From Shimwellia pseudoproteus (GTDB lineage: Bacteria > Pseudomonadota > Gammaproteobacteria > Enterobacterales > Enterobacteriaceae), in the NCBI RefSeq assembly GCF_016415625.1, contig NZ_WBXP01000015.1, positions 1-64,000 on the forward strand: a stretch of 64,000 nt of DNA. Reading direction: 5' to 3'. Below the pieces are notes generated by a model. That model searched no databases, had not been told where the DNA came from, and worked only from the letters and a program-made list of their open reading frames with translations. A program made the translations under genes and the position numbers. Of the stretch, positions 55,923 to 64,000 are shown in pieces. Numbering within the stretch: position 1 is the stretch's first letter; every line of letters starts with the position of its first letter.

Positions 55923-55941
55923 AATCATAATTATTCTCATT
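55923..55941 (+). promoter_or_regulatory. Candidate Fur box upstream of bfd
   Basis: AATCATAATTATTCTCATT matches the 19-bp Fur consensus at about 12 positions (reading the complementary strand AATGAGAATAATTATGATT). It lies 33 bp before the bfd start. E. coli bfd is iron-regulated through Fur, so the site is plausible. Confidence 0.65.
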
Positions 55942-55974
55942 TACACTTTGGGCGTAATTTAAGCAGGAGTGGCT

Positions 55975-56169
55975 ATGTACGTATGTCTTTGTAATGGTAT
56001 TAGCGATAAAAAAATTCGCCAGGCCGTTCGTCAATATCATCCCCAGTCTTTCCAGCAATTGCGCAAATTTATTCCGGTAGGAAACCAGTGCGGCAAGTGC
56101 GTCCGCGCCGTGCGTGAGCTGATGCAGGAAGAGCTAACCGCGATACCTGAATATCAGGAGATTGCCTGA
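55975..56169 (+). CDS. bfd: Bacterioferritin-associated ferredoxin
   Basis: 64 residues, as in E. coli. The [2Fe-2S] ligands are Cys4, Cys6, Cys39 and Cys42 (YVCLCNGIS; GNQCGKCVR). Bfd reduces the bacterioferritin core to release iron. I use ATG 55975 (MYVCLC) with AGGAG upstream; an ATG two codons earlier is open. The chiA gene that precedes bfd in E. coli is missing. Confidence 0.97.
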   Translation: MYVCLCNGISDKKIRQAVRQYHPQSFQQLRKFIPVGNQCGKCVRAVRELMQEELTAIPEYQEIA

Positions 56170-56240
56170 CAGCACGTCTTTACTTTGACATCCCCGTCCG
56201 CGCATCTACGCTTCAATAAGTGGAAGCGGAGGTCTATATA

Positions 56241-56717
56241 ATGAAAGGTGATGTTAAGATTATAAATTATCTCAATAAATTATTGGGAAACGAGCTTGTC
56301 GCAATCAACCAGTATTTCCTTCATGCCCGGATGTTTAAAAATTGGGGGTTATTGCGCCTCAATGAGGTGGAATACCACGAATCCATTGATGAGATGAAAC
56401 ACGCGGATAAATATATTGAGCGTATTTTATTTCTGGAGGGTATCCCCAATTTGCAGGACCTGGGTAAGCTGCATATCGGCGAAGATGTTGAAGAAATGCT
56501 GCAGTCAGATCTGAAACTGGAAATGGAAGGCGCAAAAGATTTGCGTGAGGCCATTGCCTATGCCGATAGCGTGCATGATTATGTCAGCCGCGATATGCTT
56601 ATCGGTATTCTGTCGGAAGAAGAACACCATATCGACTGGCTGGAAACGGAACTGGATCTGATCGGTAAGATTGGGCTGCAAAATTACCTGCAAACCCAGA
56701 TCAAAGAGCAAAGCTAA
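56241..56717 (+). CDS. bfr: Bacterioferritin
   Basis: 158 residues, as in E. coli. 24-mer iron store with ferroxidase ligands Glu18, Glu51, His54, Glu94, Glu127 and His130 in place (for example GNELV and [11 protein letters not shown]) and the heme ligand Met52. ATG 56241 follows GCGGAGGTCTATATA; the frame is open seven codons earlier. It lies 71 bp after bfd. Confidence 0.98.
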   Translation: MKGDVKIINYLNKLLGNELVAINQYFLHARMFKNWGLLRLNEVEYHESIDEMKHADKYIERILFLEGIPNLQDLGKLHIGEDVEEMLQSDLKLEMEGAKDLREAIAYADSVHDYVSRDMLIGILSEEEHHIDWLETELDLIGKIGLQNYLQTQIKEQS

Positions 56718-56748
56718 GCGCGACGCAGGCTGTTCTTGTGCTGAATGT

Positions 56749-56775
56749 AAACCCGCTGCGGCGGGTTTTGTTGTT
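56749..56775 (+). terminator. bfr terminator
   Basis: AAACCCGC TGCG GCGGGTTT followed by TGTTGTTT; 31 bases after the bfr stop. Confidence 0.85.
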
Positions 56776-56850
56776 TCTGGCCAGTGGCAAGAAAAGGGCA
56801 GGGGACGGCACATTTATTGCGTTTACCAGTGACTATTTTTCACCCGTCAC

Positions 56851-56878
56851 TTGCTTCATTCGTGGATTTACGTATAAT
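56851..56878 (+). promoter_or_regulatory. S10 operon promoter
   Basis: TTGCTT (56851-56856), 16-bp spacer, TATAAT (56873-56878), then GCGCGGGC as a GC-rich discriminator. This matches my recollection of the E. coli rpsJ promoter and puts the start near 56885. Confidence 0.85.
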
Positions 56879-56884
56879 GCGCGG

Positions 56885-57360
<476 letters not shown>

Positions 57361-57380
57361 TCAGGTCATCGAGCGATTGA

Positions 57381-58937
<1,557 letters not shown>

Positions 58938-58950
58938 GTCGGAGGAGTAA

Positions 58951-59778
<828 letters not shown>

Positions 59779-59791
59779 TTTTAGAGGATAA

Positions 59792-60073
<282 letters not shown>

Positions 60074-60078
60074 GGTAG

Positions 60079-62007
<1,929 letters not shown>

Positions 62008-62031
62008 TACAGTACCTTTTCTCTTACGAAT

Positions 62032-62062
62032 AAACGGCTCAGCGATGAGCCGTTTATTTTTT
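62032..62062 (+). terminator. Terminator-like hairpin between S10 and spc operons
   Basis: AAACGGCTC pairs with GAGCCGTTT around AGCGAT, followed by ATTTTTTC. It follows rpsQ by 24 bases and immediately precedes the spc promoter. Confidence 0.8.
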
Positions 62063-62083
62063 CTACCCATACGCAGGAAGCGG

Positions 62084-62092
62084 TGTTATAAT
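62084..62092 (+). promoter_or_regulatory. spc operon promoter (extended -10)
   Basis: TGTTATAAT at 62084-62092 gives a perfect TATAAT with an extended TGn, followed by the GC-rich GCCGCGCCCC. The -35 is weak (TTCTAC around 62061, 20 bp spacer). The context GCGGTGTTATAATGCCGCGCC is the same as I recall for E. coli Pspc. Confidence 0.8.
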
Positions 62093-62158
62093 GCCGCGCC
62101 CCCGATATGGGGTTTTTTAACGATCCGAATTTAGGGTCTCAGTAGTAGTTGACATTAG

Positions 62159-63421
<1,263 letters not shown>

Positions 63422-63426
63422 GGTAG

Positions 63427-63741
<315 letters not shown>

Positions 63742-63768
63742 TTGTCACCAATAGAATCACGGGAGTAG

Positions 63769-64000
<232 letters not shown>

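Overview
The window is a 64 kb piece of an enterobacterial chromosome. Almost every gene has a clear Escherichia coli counterpart at near-identical length, and the order follows the E. coli segment from yhgF through the str, S10 and spc ribosomal operons. It is not E. coli itself: nirC, yhgE, the frl and yhfS-Z genes, and chiA and other genes between tufA and rpsJ that E. coli K-12 carries are missing, a codA gene lies beside nirB, and the hof genes are GC-rich and diverged. A member of Enterobacteriaceae related to Escherichia, Klebsiella, Enterobacter or Shimwellia fits; I cannot name the species. Comparisons with E. coli are from memory, not from a search.

Layout. 1-99: end of an IS5-group insertion sequence and its likely TTAG target. 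308-3218 (minus): yhgF, greB. 3440-5547 (plus): ompR-envZ. 5611-7230 (minus): pckA with a perfect CRP palindrome upstream. 7534-11714 (minus): hslO, hslR, yrfG, igaA. 12039-12599: nudE. 12681-15230 (minus): mrcA. 15388-18814: hofMNOPQ, a type IV pilus-like DNA-uptake operon. 19262-25761: aroK-aroB-damX-dam-rpe-gph-trpS. 25828-30200 (minus): cysG, nirD, nirB, with perfect FNR and NarL/NarP sites upstream of nirB. 30447-31730: codA. 31759-32952 (minus): tsgA. 33286-36679: ppiA, yhfG-fic, pabA, argD. 36681-39525 (minus): yhfK, crp. 39825-40229: yhfA. 40293-44530 (minus): prkB, yheU, yheT, yheS. 44652-47231: kefG-kefB-yheV. 47326-49249: slyD, slyX (minus), fkpA. 49505-51284: yheO-tusDCB. 51403-55806: str operon (rpsL-rpsG-fusA-tufA). 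55975-56717: bfd-bfr. 57049-62007: S10 operon. 62171 to the right edge: first part of the spc operon, cut inside rpsH.

Functionally this is core housekeeping: translation, envelope stress and cell-wall synthesis (OmpR/EnvZ, IgaA, PBP1a, DamX, FkpA), aromatic and arginine biosynthesis, DNA adenine methylation, global regulation (CRP), anaerobic nitrite reduction with its own siroheme synthase, tRNA thiolation and iron storage. No phage, CRISPR array, tRNA or rRNA gene was seen.

The points most worth following are the YhfG-Fic pair, where Fic has the full canonical HPFxxGNGRxxR site and YhfG carries an SxxxEG inhibitory motif; the loss of nirC; codA placed next to nirB without codB; the IS5-group insertion in what is probably the feo regulatory region; and a 16-bp tandem duplication at the tusC/tusB junction. 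I found no convincing undescribed multi-gene system.
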